From NCBI GenBank assembly GCA_036245525.1, contig BTPG01000001.1, positions 216,641,121 through 216,705,120 on the forward strand: 64,000 bases of DNA, in the 5' to 3' direction. Source of the stretch: Semisulcospira habei. Its lineage: Eukaryota > Mollusca > Gastropoda > Semisulcospiridae. The notes under the pieces were generated by a model. It made no database searches, was not told the origin of the DNA, and was given only the letters and a program-made list of their open reading frames with translations. Of the stretch, positions 25,611 to 37,648 are shown piece by piece (the first letter of the stretch is position 1; the number at the start of each line of letters is the position of its first letter). A program made the position numbers and the translations under genes.

Positions 25611-26440
25611 CTGTACTTTTAAGTATTTTTTTATGCTCCAGTGGTTGACAAAGGGTGAATACACCCACATCCATTTGTTTAGGTAAATATGGCCGCTACA
25701 ATAAATATAAACAACTGTTTGCTTTTCGTGTTTGTAAGTCATCTTGATTTTTTTACGTGCCTTTGACAAATGAAAAGAAAATCAAGACCAAACAGGCCGG
25801 ATTTTCAATCACGCGGACCCTAGTGACACTGCACGCTGGTTGGGTTTCAGCTGTGCCTTCTACAGACGCTACCCATTTCACTTTAATATCTCGTGGTGGT
25901 AGGGTCATTGATGACGTCATAAGTCGTCGACATCAGATTTTAAAGACGAAACACTCTTTTTACACAAGACATAACACTCCATTCATACTATTCTCTAACA
26001 AATTGTGTGTCAAAATAAAACGGAGAAAAAAGTTACGAATAAAAACGCTATGGTGAAAAATTCGCGTTATTATTGCCTCATTGTTTATTTGCAAGGTGCG
26101 AGTTGTCTAGTATCCTACACGAAGTTAGCTGAACAGGCTGGAAAATTCATTTAAACCAATCAGCGATTAACATTTATCTGGAGTTCCTATTCCAAAATCT
26201 GATTTATTAAGAAAATGATGCGCACCGGAAGTTCTGTGTCTAGATTAAAATTTCTGATTAAATTTTTTTTGGAAGCAGAACATAATAAGCAGTCCACAAA
26301 ACACGGGTGCTAACACATCTTACAGGGAAATTGGTATGTCCAGTTTTGCTCATTTTCACTACAAGGGGATTCCTGTGTCTCCCAAGGCAGCCAAGGGCGA
26401 TAACTATTTTAACGTGTGTGCAGTTAGCTCAGACAATAGG
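25611..26440 (+). repeat. Dispersed repeat family E, copy 1 (segments A and B)
   Basis: Segment A (about 25,611-26,075) matches 60,030-60,485 in the same orientation, with landmarks 'aaatatggccgctac', 'cgtgtttgtaagtcatct', 'atcaagaccaaacaggccgg' and 'attgcctcat'. Segment B (about 26,195-26,440) matches 59,760-60,020 in the opposite orientation ('gtccagttttgctcattttc', 'ctgatttattaa'). Segment B therefore lies on the other side of A and inverted in the two copies. Confidence 0.75.
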
Positions 26441-28879
26441 CTAAACATGTAAAGTACACACAACAATATTAATTTTCTTGTTTAGTTGTACGGATGGATC
26501 TTCGTTGGCGGGTAAAAATGCCGACACGTTTCGCGTTTTTATTGCCTCTGAGTATATATTTTTTGACGGGTTGCAAGCTAAAACACGTTGTATAGACAAA
26601 TCCGCAAATGAATCCAGTCAACGTGATAAACAGCGTGAGACTGAAGAACATGTATAGTCGTAGTAATATACAGGAAAAAGTAACTGCCCCCGTCCAGAAT
26701 AGGCACAAACATCATCAGGAATTGCGGGTCGTTTTGAAAGGACCTGAGGATTTTTGCAGGTAGCTGCTCTAATGATTTGGCAAAGAATAACGTGCAAAAA
26801 TCTACCTTAGTACGTCCTGCGATGTTTAAGCCATGTTTCCATAAAATCCTAGGAACACACAGAGATATAGCCAATGGCGCTAGGGTACCCCCATTCGCGC
26901 TCTTCGCGGATGCTAAAATGAGCTTCAGAAACATCTTCCTCTAAATAAATGAGAATTCATTCCAGAAACCCAAATCAGGCAATATTATATTAAGACACAC
27001 CTTCTGCGTCCTCTGAAAAAAAACAAAAAAAACCAATGTAAATATCTGGCTCACAGTGAAGGTATTTGTGCACCCAGTAAATGGCCAATTCTGCGAAATC
27101 GCAAAACAATGCCTTCAGACATTTTCAATAGCACTGGCAGCCCATTTTTACGCTTACATCATTTAAACAGGATGTCACAATTACTATAAATAGGTAGCTC
27201 CGTCCCTATACAAACAGTGGGAAACATCAGTGCCCGAGAGCGATATTTATCTATTTTGCAACAAGAGCTGCTCTCAACATATAGCACGCATAACAAAAAT
27301 AAAAACATGGGCAAATAAAGCATCATCCGGGCTACAGTTCTGTAGTGTTTGTTTTGTTCTGGGAAAAAGATGTATTTGTAGCACCGCCGAATGGAGCAGG
27401 GGTACGCGTTAAAAAAAAACCAACAACTTGGTCAGCTGTCCTTGAGCGCCCCGCACAGATCTGCGCTACAGTGGTTTTAGAAAAACTGCTTGCACAAATC
27501 AAAGATAGAACGCACAGCGCTATATTTGGTATCGTTGAAAAGAGCTTTTCCTGCCCTTTATCACGGTGCCTGGCGCATGTTTGAATTCAAGAGAAAACTG
27601 CATTAGATTTTGACGTGAAATTGTCATTTTTTAAAAAATTCTCATGAGTTATGTTATCTGGGAATGATCGCGCGCACATGCGAAAGGTACCGGTGAAAAG
27701 CTCGTTCAAAAACCTTTCGATCGATATATCACCTGACACGGACGATCAAATCTTGGATATGCGCAGTGGCTTTGAAACTGACACCCCAACGCGTAAGCAC
27801 GCCTTCACAATGGCGCCCGCGATAGAAGCTTCTATCGTCAACGATGACGCAAACTTTGCTTGTGACTTGCAGAAAACATTGCGCAAGCACACAAATGTTT
27901 ATGATTAATGATAGGCAAAGAAATTTTCAGCATTACAAACTGACACCGATTGATATTATTGATTATTTGGACCCACAGTTTAATTTTTACTGTGTGTGGT
28001 CGATTTCCAGCCTGAACTTCACACCCTTCTCGTGGAGTATAATTTCCTTTAACCTAAATTACAGCTTTGACAAGTCTAGTCCTACTGAAATGCACGCCAT
28101 ATTTATTACTGCAATACTTCAGAGTTGCACTCGAATTTTTCTGAGACGAGTACGTTCGACGTTGTTATTTATTTTATTTTTTTGATTACGTATACAGTAT
28201 ATCTATATAATATGTATACATATAATGTGCATACAGTACATATCAAGTTACACACCAGAACAGACAATATGCATAGAAAGAATATAGCACATATATGTAC
28301 TCCCTGCCCCACCCACGTTCCTATTTATCCCCACCACCCCTAGTCTCTTAGTACACACACAGCTCGAACACACCACAAATGACAAGCAAAGTTTAGGTTT
28401 CGACAGTGACGCTGGACAGTCACACAGATGTGACCCCCTGGGCATGCATTTCTCAGTACTATAAATAGCACTGATATATTCATGCACAAGGGAATCGAGC
28501 TAGGCCACCACTGATACCTTGAACCAACCCTGCATGCCTTAGTGAAATAACTGGTAGCACAAGTAGCCGCCTGCACACTGCCGCCAAAGGTAAGGCTGCA
28601 ACCAGTACCTCTAACAGCATTACAACCCACGAAAAAGTGTAGCATAATTTTTCTAATCTACATTTGTAAAACATAGACCTTAGCATGACAAAACTTGTTG
28701 TTCTGACCAATAATTTCAAATCGGTGCTTGTCACATAGGTAGCGATTCTTCATAATTCCATCAAAGTGCCTTAAATTAGGCAGTGTTTTTTTTTTCCTAA
28801 TCTACATTTGTAAAACCTTACAAATACCTTAGCAACTAATATTATGAGGTTTAAGACAGTGTCTGACCTAAAGTGCTTA
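26441..28879. other. Unassigned stretch
   Basis: A minus-strand frame of 118 codons (26,578-26,934) and plus-strand frames at 27,230-28,185 are open but have no motif or partner. Position 28,648 onward carries 'ctaatctacatttgtaaaac', repeated at 28,797, a short direct repeat about 150 bp apart. I see no supported gene. Confidence 0.35.
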
Positions 28880-30345
28880 GCTGTGCTTAGACAATTTACG
28901 CAGAAATGAAAATCGCTTTGTGGGCAACAACCGATGCAATAACCTTTACTGGATCAAAGGAAAGGTTTTGAAAAAATACATTTCCAGCTTGGTGAGTCTC
29001 CAAACTCGAAGTATTGAGACCACTTCTGAATACAAATAGGCCTTGACCTTGATTTGACCAATGTTGAATAGATGGTTTTACAACCCTGCAAGATAGTGTT
29101 CTGGTACTATTTCCTTCCTTAACTGGCTTTCTGCTAATGAGGTTATGTAGGCACCTGACAGCATTGGCTATACCAGAGTACATAAAAAAAAAATGTGTAG
29201 ACACATCAGGGAACAACAACTGAAATGACTGAAAAGACAACAGAGCGCCATTCTCATCAAGCAGATCCCCAATAACCAAAATTCCTTACTCTCTCCGTTC
29301 GGTGATATGAACCGTTTTCCTGTCTCTAATAATGTTTTTGTTGTAATGAACACATTCTGAGAACACTTCATCAAAATTAACACTTATTACAAACAATCTT
29401 GTTATGTTTGGCGACAATCGGCCCAGAAGCAATTATCATAATGAAGCATTAAATGTTTGCATATTCACCACAAAACACCTGCATGTTACTAAACATAAGA
29501 TAGCAGCTAACCAAAATCTTACGTACCAAAGAGTCACATGATACACCAAAGACCCTTCTAAGCCAACTGACCTTCATAGACGTCAAAAATGAATGAACGT
29601 TTAACATTCGCAAGCCACCTTCATCGTATGCTGAACAGACAACAGCTTTATTTATTTCTCTTTCCATCCCACAAAAATGTAAACAACATTTTTTCAAGGC
29701 CAGTCAAAAACTGTGCCGGAGGGTCTGGGAGGTTCATAAAAAAAAATGGACAATCTTTGACACCTCAAGTGTTTTCATGACTGTAAAATATTTTACCTAA
29801 TGGTTTAAGTTGACGCTTAGACCAAACACATAAAACTCGCTGAATTCCAGCAAGTTTGCCCTCATAATTAATATCGGTTATAATATTAATGTTTGTGGAA
29901 AAATTTATACCAAGAACCTTAAGAATCCCAGGGAAATAGACAAAGTTGAATTCGGGCATGAACCGAATATGTGAATTGCTCATAGGTCCAAGCCAGACCA
30001 CCTGCGTTTGTTTTATCCATGTTTATCTTGAGGCCCGAGATAGATGCAAAGTATTGTAGACTGCGAATACTTCCTTCGAAAGACCTTTCGCTTCAATTTA
30101 AGTACAATGAGTGTCATGTGCGAACTGAGACAGAAGTAAGTAAATATCTTTAACTTTTAACTGACTTGTATTTTCAAAATGGAGGCCAAAATTTCAGCGC
30201 AGATTAAGTAAATGTACGGAAAGCTTGGGTCGACTTGACGAAACCCATTTTCTACTGGAAACCAACCAGAATTGCGACCAATAACAGAGACACAAGCCTT
30301 AATATCGCATCTTTGAAATAATCGTTTAGTCTACAACAAGAACGA
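28880..30345 (-). pseudogene. L1/Tx1-like LINE remnant (reverse transcriptase to C-terminus)
   Basis: Read on the minus strand, the decayed frame holds reverse-transcriptase text near 30,330-30,180 ('GFRQVDPSFPYIYLICAE', a decayed form of the xGxRQGDPLSP motif). Then come a broken catalytic region near 30,100 (FAHDT where FADDT is expected), the post-palm block at 30,001-29,765 ('FPGILKVLGINFSTNI', 'WSKRQLKPLGKI'), 29,697-29,449 ('INKAVVCSAYDEGGLRMLNV') and 29,279-28,896 ('IGDLLDENGALLSFQSFQLL'). This order is characteristic of the L1/Tx1 group. Frame changes at each boundary show that it is inactive. Confidence 0.75.
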
Positions 30346-30502
30346 CAACTCTTTGCCAGGTAGCAGACGATTTTTGTTCAGAATGCCAACTCGTTTGGTT
30401 TTGACTGCCTAAACGATGAAAAAATAATGTGTTTTTTTATGTTGTATGTTTTTCTGGTCGTTGTAACGTACTTGTAAATAAAGCAAAAGATACGAACACA
30501 CA

Positions 30503-30506
<4 letters not shown>

Positions 30507-30596
<90 letters not shown>

Positions 30597-30597
30597 T
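30507..30597. repeat. (ATT)n microsatellite
   Basis: About 30 uninterrupted ATT units. The poly-isoleucine frame is a repeat translation. Confidence 0.97.
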
Positions 30598-31252
30598 TGA
30601 AGTTTTACTCTTTTTGTCAGTTTCTTACTATAGATAAAAGAAAATCATATTGAACAACAAATAGTTTCGGTTGCTTTTAATATTATTTAGACAAACACTT
30701 CAAGATGCTGTCAGACAGAATTCAGCAGAGGAAACAAGGAGGATCAACCAAAACATCCCCCATCTCAATCAACAAACTTTTCTTACAGCTGAATATATGA
30801 CACAACGACGGCAAACAACACAACTCAGACTTTATTTAATGAGATTTGCTACTCTGCACGTTTGTTTGTCTATGCATTACTTTCTATGACACAGACGCGT
30901 ATCCGCCAAATGCGAAAATATAGACTTGACGAAATACAAGAATATCTCGACCAAGAAATGAGTGCTACCGTCCCAGACCTCTTATCCTTTCCAGTCTTCC
31001 CTATCTTCTCAGCCGACCAGCATCTCAGTCAAACAACGACTACATCTTTTTCTTCTTTTGCAGTCATAGCAGATTCATGTCTGTACGACTGAAGCTAGCA
31101 TCCATAAGGTGTAAAGGTGTGCCCTTCAGTGAGCACTGACCAGAAACGATAGTTGCAAAATGTTTGCCCTATCTTGCTTTTGCTGACGTAAGCAAACCCC
31201 AGAAAATGGTTACGAGGTTGAAAAAAGATATACACCGAATCCATAATCTTTA

Positions 31253-31283
<31 letters not shown>

Positions 31284-31412
31284 ACACATACACACACACC
31301 TCCCGCCTCCCCCCAACGGACAGCAAATCTCAGAGGGACATGAGCCTCTGTCTCTACTCACCCCCCTCCCCCCCCCCCATCCCCACCCCCACCCTCGCAC
31401 TCGTGACTCGTA
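30598..31412. other. Unassigned; C-rich/CA tract
   Basis: Poly-C followed by (CA)n lies at 31,253-31,300 and a second C-rich run at 31,362-31,395. The 30,671-31,092 frames are short and unsupported. Confidence 0.4.
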
Positions 31413-31838
31413 TGGGGCGGTCCCTGGCGCAGTGGTCACAGTAAAGGCGCATGCCACCAATGCTAAGGATGCGAGGTTCGATAGCAGGTTCCGGCGTCGG
31501 ACTTTTCTCCTCTAGTGTCACCGTTAATACGGGCGGGCCGTCGGGGGTTCTTTCTCCGGGTACTCCGGCTCTTCCTCCCCCTCCGCATTGGTACTGGTTT
31601 CAGGCCATTTTATAAATTTCAAATATTAGCGATTAAAATTTCTGAAACCTCAGTAGCTGAGCTGACCCTTCGCACCACGTGAACGTCCTGTGTCTGTCTT
31701 ATACTGTGTTTGTCTTCAGAGTGAATGCGTGTGTGTCACGTGAGCGTACGTGTTGGGTTCAGTTCGCGGTGCTTTGAGCAGAATTTGGTAAAGCGCCTGA
31801 ATAATAACCGGTATTATTATTATTATTATTATTATTAA
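31413..31838 (+). mobile_element. tRNA-derived SINE, full-length
   Basis: The head carries a polymerase III box A ('tggcgcagtgg', 31,425-31,435) and box B ('ggttcgatagc', about 31,474-31,484) at tRNA-like spacing. A body domain follows with 'ctccgggtactccggctctt', then a 3' part and an (ATT)n tail at 31,812-31,838. A second copy in opposite orientation is inside the Polinton right terminal repeat (54,308-54,728), collinear from end to end. The 3' end ('aaagcgcctgaataa' then ATT units) resembles that of the LINE at 7,676. Confidence 0.9.
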
Positions 31839-32500
31839 CGAATAGCATCTCTCTGAAGCATGTGAGCCACTGTCTCCACCCCCACCCCCACTCCCTCCGT
31901 TACTCTCTTTACGTTAGTTTAGAAAAGCAGTTTGTTTTGGTTAAAATGTGTATTTGTTTAATCTATTCTTTTAATCCCTTGTGAATTTTTATTTTTATCT
32001 TGAGAGAGGTCACTGAATTTGGTATGTGTAGAAGGGTCTTAGCGCACAATTATATCTTTGGCCCAAGTTTGAATAGTGTGGATTTAATAGTCTCCGAAAA
32101 AATGCCAACGTTGACATGTACCACGGACGAAGGACGGACGGATGACCACTGGCCCATTACATAGTTTCACGTTCCGCACGTGAACCTAAAACTTAAAAGT
32201 ATCAACTCCGTTTTTGCTTATGACCATTTCTCACACTAAGGGCTACCAAAAAATAAAACTTGACGAAAATCGGTAGAGTGGTTCGAGAGATATCGAACAG
32301 ACGAAAACGGAAGCACTGAAAACACATATGGCTGCTAGGGCCTTTACACTCAGTATGTCAGATAATTTTCCTTTGCGCAACTTTCTTCGGGATACCTTTA
32401 CTTTAACAACAATTTAAATCAAATGTGCCGTCCTTTTTGTGACCCTTTATAACTCTACTGTGATCGTGACCTGGACCTTAGAACGTCGGCTTTGGTACAA
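31839..32500. other. Unassigned stretch before the Polinton
   Basis: No gene and no repeat partner in the window. Confidence 0.4.
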
Positions 32501-32505
32501 GACAC
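32501..32505. repeat. Polinton target-site duplication (left copy)
   Basis: GACAC here and again at 54,759-54,763, immediately outside the inverted termini. The next base is A on both outer sides, so a 6-bp GACACA reading is possible. Confidence 0.75.
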
Positions 32506-32751
32506 AGAGATTAATAATGTGGGGCTACAACCACACCCATCCCCCAATCGATCATTTTATTTAATCTTCTCGGTAATTATACAAGCCCATGCCAACCAAG
32601 ACAGTCAATGCCTCTATTACCTAGCCGTACTAGTTCCACCCCAGAAATCATTCAAAGCAACGATTTTGATCAGCTGCCAACCCGTGATTATTAAGGCAGA
32701 TCCCCCACCCTCCATAAATAATTAATGCTGTTATTGTCTTCTTTAAACAAA
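32506..32751 (+). repeat. Polinton left terminal inverted repeat
   Basis: Matches the reverse complement of 54,091-54,758 once the SINE is removed. Near-identity runs from 'agagattaataatgtgggg' to 'ttctttaaacaaa'. I count only about half a dozen differences in the central 190 bp, with lower identity in the last 30 bp next to the genes. Confidence 0.95.
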
Positions 32752-32772
32752 ATTATTATATTACATTATAAA

Positions 32773-33294
32773 ATGAATCAAGATGAATTGCTACTTTTAA
32801 ACGATATCTGTGCTGTAGAAAACAAAGATTTAGACTCTAAAAAACAACGCCTTCTCTCTGTAGTTGTTTCTGGAAAATCAAAAGCTTTTCTTGGTAAACA
32901 ATACATGACAGAAGACATAGAATCTCTCACCGCTGACGAGCTAATCAAACTACATTCAAAATATGAAAATCACATTAGTTCACTAATGACACGTGATTTG
33001 AGTCAATCTCTTGTCTGCCTATACACAAAAGCTGTGAGTCACTTCCTACCTGTTGATAGTGACAGCCTTTTACATGATCTAGAAAGCAACCCCATAGTTT
33101 CTAGTTCAATAGGTAAATTAGCATGCCTTATGTTTTACAAGTTTGGGAATTACCTTGCACCTGTGGTAACCTTACTTGTTACTAGTAGTCATATTGATTT
33201 TTCTAAAATAAATTTTAAATTAGAAGAAAATGGACGAGACCCAGACGACTCCACATCAGAGTCCTGTCTTGACACAGGTTCAAACAGTGACTAA
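32773..33294 (+). CDS. Conserved Polinton protein, 173 aa, function unknown
   Basis: The ATG at 32,773 is preferred because the earlier in-frame ATG (32,725) lies inside the terminal repeat. The product starts 'MNQDELLLLNDICAVEN' and is acidic, with a basic patch near residue 30 and a hydrophobic stretch near the C-terminus ('LAPVVTLLVTSS'). It ends in a Ser/Asp-rich tail. The frame is open from end to end. It is the first gene inside the left terminus and overlaps the next (broken) gene by 65 bp. I do not recognise the family by function. Confidence 0.7.
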   Translation: MNQDELLLLNDICAVENKDLDSKKQRLLSVVVSGKSKAFLGKQYMTEDIESLTADELIKLHSKYENHISSLMTRDLSQSLVCLYTKAVSHFLPVDSDSLLHDLESNPIVSSSIGKLACLMFYKFGNYLAPVVTLLVTSSHIDFSKINFKLEENGRDPDDSTSESCLDTGSNSD

Positions 33295-33686
33295 GGCTAA
33301 AAGTCCAGGTCAAATAGAGGCTGGGAAAAGATTAGCTCAATATAACAGACAAAAAAATTACAGCTTCAAGCATTAACAGATAAGACTCAAGTAACTGACA
33401 CGCCGTCAACAGCTCCAACCCCAGCGCAAGCATCACTACCGCCAGGGCCAACACCCTCACACTCCCAAAAAAGTGAGAGACAAACAACTGAGTCTAAACC
33501 TGAAACAACAAAATATATAGTTGCTGGATTGTTGTAGGATTTGTTTATGTAGGTTACCAATTATACAAAAAATACAAACCAAACACTCGAACAGTGTCCA
33601 AAAAATCAAACACTCCAAAAATAAAAGAAGAAGTCTCCACATTACCAGCAGTGTCAAAACCTTTGGACCCATTTTACATGCAGTAA
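33230..33686 (+). pseudogene. Small Pro/Thr-rich single-span membrane protein of the Polinton, frameshifted
   Basis: Opens at the ATG at 33,230 inside the preceding gene and reads 48 codons to a stop at 33,374-33,376. The protein-like sequence continues in another frame after a run of seven A's (33,352-33,358). It shifts again near 33,520-33,535 inside a hydrophobic segment ('GFVYVGYQLYKKYK' follows) and ends at 33,686. The middle is rich in Pro, Thr, Ser and Gln, and the end has a predicted membrane span followed by a basic tail. At least two indels inactivate it. Its role in the element is unknown. Confidence 0.65.
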
Positions 33687-33722
33687 ATAAATTTATTATT
33701 TTAATTTTTGTAGCATAAGAAA

Positions 33723-33953
33723 ATGAGCGACGCTAAAAACATAATGAACCTCGTCTATCACTCTGCAGTAATAAGCGGGCTAACAGTTGCTTATTCTATG
33801 CTGGGGAAAAGTCTTCTCAAAATGAAATCGGCAGACTTGAGTAGATTAGACTTCGAAGACAGTGCTAAGCTAGTAGCAGTTGTCACAGCATCGATTGCCA
33901 CAAAAGACTTTCTAGTCAAGCAAGGAATTATTCCAGAAAATGTTTCTAAGTAA
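33723..33953 (+). CDS. Small hydrophobic Polinton protein, 76 aa
   Basis: A complete frame starting 'MSDAKNIMNLVYHSAV', with two hydrophobic stretches (about residues 11-30 and 48-65) separated by a charged segment. It lies between two other small genes on the same strand, with 36 and 9 bp gaps. It looks like a small membrane or virion-associated protein. No function can be assigned from sequence alone. Confidence 0.65.
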   Translation: MSDAKNIMNLVYHSAVISGLTVAYSMLGKSLLKMKSADLSRLDFEDSAKLVAVVTASIATKDFLVKQGIIPENVSK

Positions 33954-33962
33954 ATAAAAAAT

Positions 33963-34405
33963 ATGGCAACAATAGCTATTATGATTGGTGGTGCAGTTGT
34001 TAATGCATTGGCTTTCAGTGGATCAAACTATCTTTTTTCAAAAATGGGAAGAGAGGAATCAGCAGAAGAAATGAAGCGTCACAATGAGGCATCTGAAAAA
34101 CTGGCACAAGCTCAACAGGATTATGAGAAGCAAAGAATAGAGAAACTTGATTTCATCAATGAAAAACTCAGGCTTGAAGTTCACACAGCATACAGCATAC
34201 ATTTTCAAACGTCAATGATGCGATCAAAGAATACTTTCTTGTTACTGGCGAAGACATGACCATCCCACAACCAAAACTTAGTGACTACTACCAGCCAAGC
34301 CCAGAACAAAGAAATGGAGAAATAATATTTGTTCTAGTAGGAATGACATTTGTATATTTTACAGGAGTTTTTATTGCTAGAAGAAATGATCGACATCGGA
34401 GCTAA
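33963..34405 (+). pseudogene. Polinton membrane/coiled-coil protein, one frameshift
   Basis: Starts 'MATIAIMIGGAVVNALAF' with an N-terminal hydrophobic segment, followed by a charged helix ('EEMKRHNEASEKLAQAQQ') predicted to form a coiled coil. The frame leaves register around 34,175-34,200, beside a 7-bp tandem duplication (acagcat at 34,185-34,198). The C-terminal part continues in another frame ('KEYFLVTGEDMT', then a hydrophobic span and a basic end) to a stop at 34,403-34,405. The duplication alone does not restore register, so another 1-2 base change must be involved. The last 20 bp overlap the integrase start. Confidence 0.65.
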
Positions 34406-35419
34406 ACTATCAAAAATATATTACTCCTCTATTGGCTATTGGAAAGGGAATACTGCAATAGAAAAATTACATGCCGCTGTTGGTGGAGATATTACACTCG
34501 AACAAATAAAACAGTGGCTCAAAAAACAGGCAATTTGGCAAATTTATTTACCTGCTCCAAGAAAAATAACAAGACCTCATTTTGTAAACACTATCCCTAA
34601 TGACACCCATCAACTGGATCTTCTGTTCTTGCCACATGATACAATAAGAAAGAAACGATACAAGTATGCACTAACTGTTGTCGACATAGCTTCAAGGATG
34701 CCGAACCCATAACTGACAAGAATGCTACCACAGTGGCCACTGCGTTAACAAAAATATATAGTCGTGGTCTTTTAAAATTTCCCAGGCTTGTGCAAGTCGA
34801 TGATGGATCTGAATTTAAAGGCGCTGTTAATCAGCTATTTGCAAAGCATGGAGTGCTAGTGCGGCGAGGCATACCGGGCGTGCATAGATCACAGGCTATT
34901 GTTGAAAACTTTAACAAGCAATTATCGGAGAGACTTTTCAGCTATCAGTATTCTAAGGAACTCATGCATGATGCACGTAACACTGAGTGGGTTAAGAGAT
35001 TACCATCTGTGATAAAAGCAATGAATAATGAAGGTCACCCTAAACCTGCTGATGCTATTAAATTAAAAACAATGCCATCAAGGTCAGAAATAAAAACAAC
35101 ACCTCCAGACACAAGCTTGTTTACAAAACAGGTAAGATATTTGTATCAACCTGGCGAGGCCGAGAATGATGTCAGACGTAGGGCAACTGATCCAATATGG
35201 TCTACATCTGTCCACAATATAAAATAAATAGTTCCTGGTGCTAATGCATCGATTTTTTATCTGTATGAGCCTGCACCTCAGAGGGCATTTGTTAGAGAAG
35301 AATTACAAATTATTCCTCCAGACACTGTTACGCATTTTTTAACCATTTCATCAACTAATTCATCGATTAATTCATCAACCAGTTCATTGGCTATTTCTTC
35401 AGATAACTTAAGCGCATAA
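34386..35419 (+). pseudogene. INT: Polinton retroviral-type DDE integrase, disrupted
   Basis: The start is the ATG at 34,386. An N-terminal region ('LSKIYYSSIGYWKG') replaces a classical zinc-binding domain. The catalytic core has the first Asp in 'HQLDLLFLP', the second in 'QVDDGSEFKG' and the Glu in 'AIVENFNKQL', with 34 residues between the second Asp and the Glu. A frameshift at about 34,700-34,715 splits the core after 'VVDIASRM'. An in-frame TAA at 35,225-35,227 truncates the C-terminus, after which recognisable sequence continues ('FYLYEPAPQRAFVREEL') to 35,419. The enzyme would insert the element into host DNA. In the restored arrangement its end overlaps the convergent POLB end by about 140 bp. 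All three catalytic residues persist. Confidence 0.9.
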
Positions 35420-36002
35420 TGCCCAGGTGCATAAGCCTTTTCCTTAGTGTGAAACACTTGTTTTGTGTCTCCAACTGCAAGTGACTTTTTATGTGTTTGG
35501 ATCATTTCAATATTGTGTCGTGTTTTGTTTGGATAATCCCGCATTAGTTCTCCATCTAATACTTGCTTGTAATGTTCATGGCGAATGTCTTTATTTTTTA
35601 TGGCTGTTTTTTTTATACCTTTGGCTTTCAACTGACTTCCCTTTTGGTGCAATATAGAATACATTTTTGATCTCAGTCCAACGTACTCAACTATCGGCAC
35701 ACCATTTAGTTCATCTTTAAACTTACCAGGCACTTTCTTGTTTTGTGTGCTAAACAGAGGATGATCCTTAGGGTAGTCAGACGTGTCATACATATGCAGT
35801 TGTCTTCATAAAAGTCTTCAGTAGGCACATCAATGATCATAGAGTCGGTGTCAGTGTATAACAGATGACACTCGGGATACTTTGGTTTAAAGTAATCATA
35901 GTAAAATTCAAGCATCAACAGTTTTGATAACTCAAGTATTGCCATACCAATGAATACTGGCTTGTCCAGTTTGACAATCTTTTTTTTTGAGTGAAACTGC
36001 AT

Positions 36003-37270
36003 TGTGATGAAGCTCTATGCTTGTGCATAGTGCTCGCACAGTAGGATTAGTACGGTACGGTTTCTGTTAACGGTTTGTTGGTGCCAATAGTCCGTGTGGC
36101 ACTAGACGCACGGGAAATCTGTAAGACATGGTTAGCACGGGATTTTTAGTGAGTTCTGTTTAGTGAGTTCTAGGTGGAAGCTGTGTCTGTCAGAGGTCTA
36201 GATCGGTAGTGCGGGCTGTCTTGTCGTATGGAACGGTTGTGTTTGAGTTACCTAGCCCGCATTCCAAGACTCTGAAGCCTAGATTTTAGGTATGTTTCTA
36301 TAAACGTAGTATTGATAGTTGTTTAGTTAAAGACAGTATGCGTGGTAAGATTAATGTGGTTGTATAGCAGTGTTCCGGTTTGGTTTAGTTATAGTATGTT
36401 TAGAATTCGGTGAAGTAACCGGTGTTTTTGTATACAGTTGTTTACCGAGTTAGATGACTAAAGGAATATGAAGTGTGTATGTCTAAGCCGCTATGAAGAT
36501 AGTACGTGGTTGGGTAAGCATAGTCTTTTCCAGTGTATAGAGTAAGGTATAGCAAGAGTGTCAGTTAGGCTATAGTCTGTTTCAAGATAGTGACAGAGAT
36601 ATGGGGGTGATACGAAAATAGTTTATGAAGCACGTGTGTGTGTGTGAATGAATGTGTGAGTTATTTGTATCAGCCAGGTTACGTGACGTTTCTCATTGAT
36701 CCAATATGTTGTGTGTTTAGCAAGTGTTACGTTGGGACTTTTGTTGTCTATTCAGAGTTCTTGTAAAGAGTGGAAAAGATGGACGCCGAGACGTCGAGTC
36801 ACAGGTGGGACCTACGTGAGGTCATCCCTCCAGCTCTTCTGAGAGTGAGTCTGACTGGGACCAAGACACCCAAGTCAAAACGAGAACTGAGTACCGTACG
36901 AGAACGAGGACGTCCGTGCCAAAGAGACAGGACGGCAATAAGCGTATGACGAAGGACTTTCACGCCTAGACGTGAGAAGGACCAACGTAACCAGGCAACA
37001 ACATCAAACAGGTTGGAGGCAATGTGAGACTAAGACCTAGCCTGGCAAAGATATTGTGATACGTGTGTGTGTGATAATAGAACAGTGTACATAGTTGATA
37101 ATCATTTAAGTCGTTCTTTTTCATTTATAGTGTATAAAGGTTACTTTAGAAAGGGAGCCCGTGTGTTGTGTTTTACCGCATGAATGCGCCCGTCTGAGTC
37201 AGTGGCGGTGTATGCGTCTGTTGCATGAGAGTCTGTGCGTACGACTGTGGGCAAGTCTGCGTGCGTTACA
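36003..37270 (+). repeat. 5' LTR (1,268 bp)
   Basis: Starts TGTGATGAAG and ends GCGTTACA, so it has the canonical TG...CA termini. It is nearly identical to the 3' LTR: I count 12 single-base differences and one 2-bp indel by eye. The base after it begins 'gtggtgaccctg', the expected place for the primer-binding site, but I could not assign a tRNA. Confidence 0.95.
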
Positions 37271-37648
37271 GTGGTGACCCTGTTTTAGCGGTAGATTAGA
37301 AGTATCTGCGGGCGATAGTGAGTAGCGATTTTAGAGTAGGATTTGTTGCTATGTGCATGTTGTTGTGTTAGATTCCCCTCTCCGATTCTAGGGGGTAAGA
37401 TCCGTTATTTCTGTAGTTTTCGGGATCTTACGAGGAGCTAGTTCTTGTTTCTGCCTTTTGTATAGGTAGTGTTCTTTTTCCTTGCTCTTCTTTCTATCGT
37501 TCTTATTTTTCGTTCCATCTGGACGTCAAGTAGGTCACTGTTTCTGCGTAAGTTGATATTGTGAGATTTCATTAAGTTTTTTTCCGTCATTTGGTTGTGG
37601 TATTTGTATATTTATGTTTTCAAGTTTTGGGAAGTTGTTGTAGCAAAT

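Noticed and set aside
26578..26934. 118-codon minus-strand frame
   Set aside because: No motif, no partner copy and ordinary composition; chance cannot be excluded.
28797..28840. Repeated 'ctaatctacatttgtaaaac' at 28,648 and 28,797
   Set aside because: Only about 20-25 bp are shared; no element boundary follows from it.
31300..31880. Similar flanks on both sides of the SINE ('ctcagagggacatgagcc' and 'ctctctgaagcatgtgagcc')
   Set aside because: Too diverged and too far from the SINE ends to be a target duplication; probably an older local duplication.
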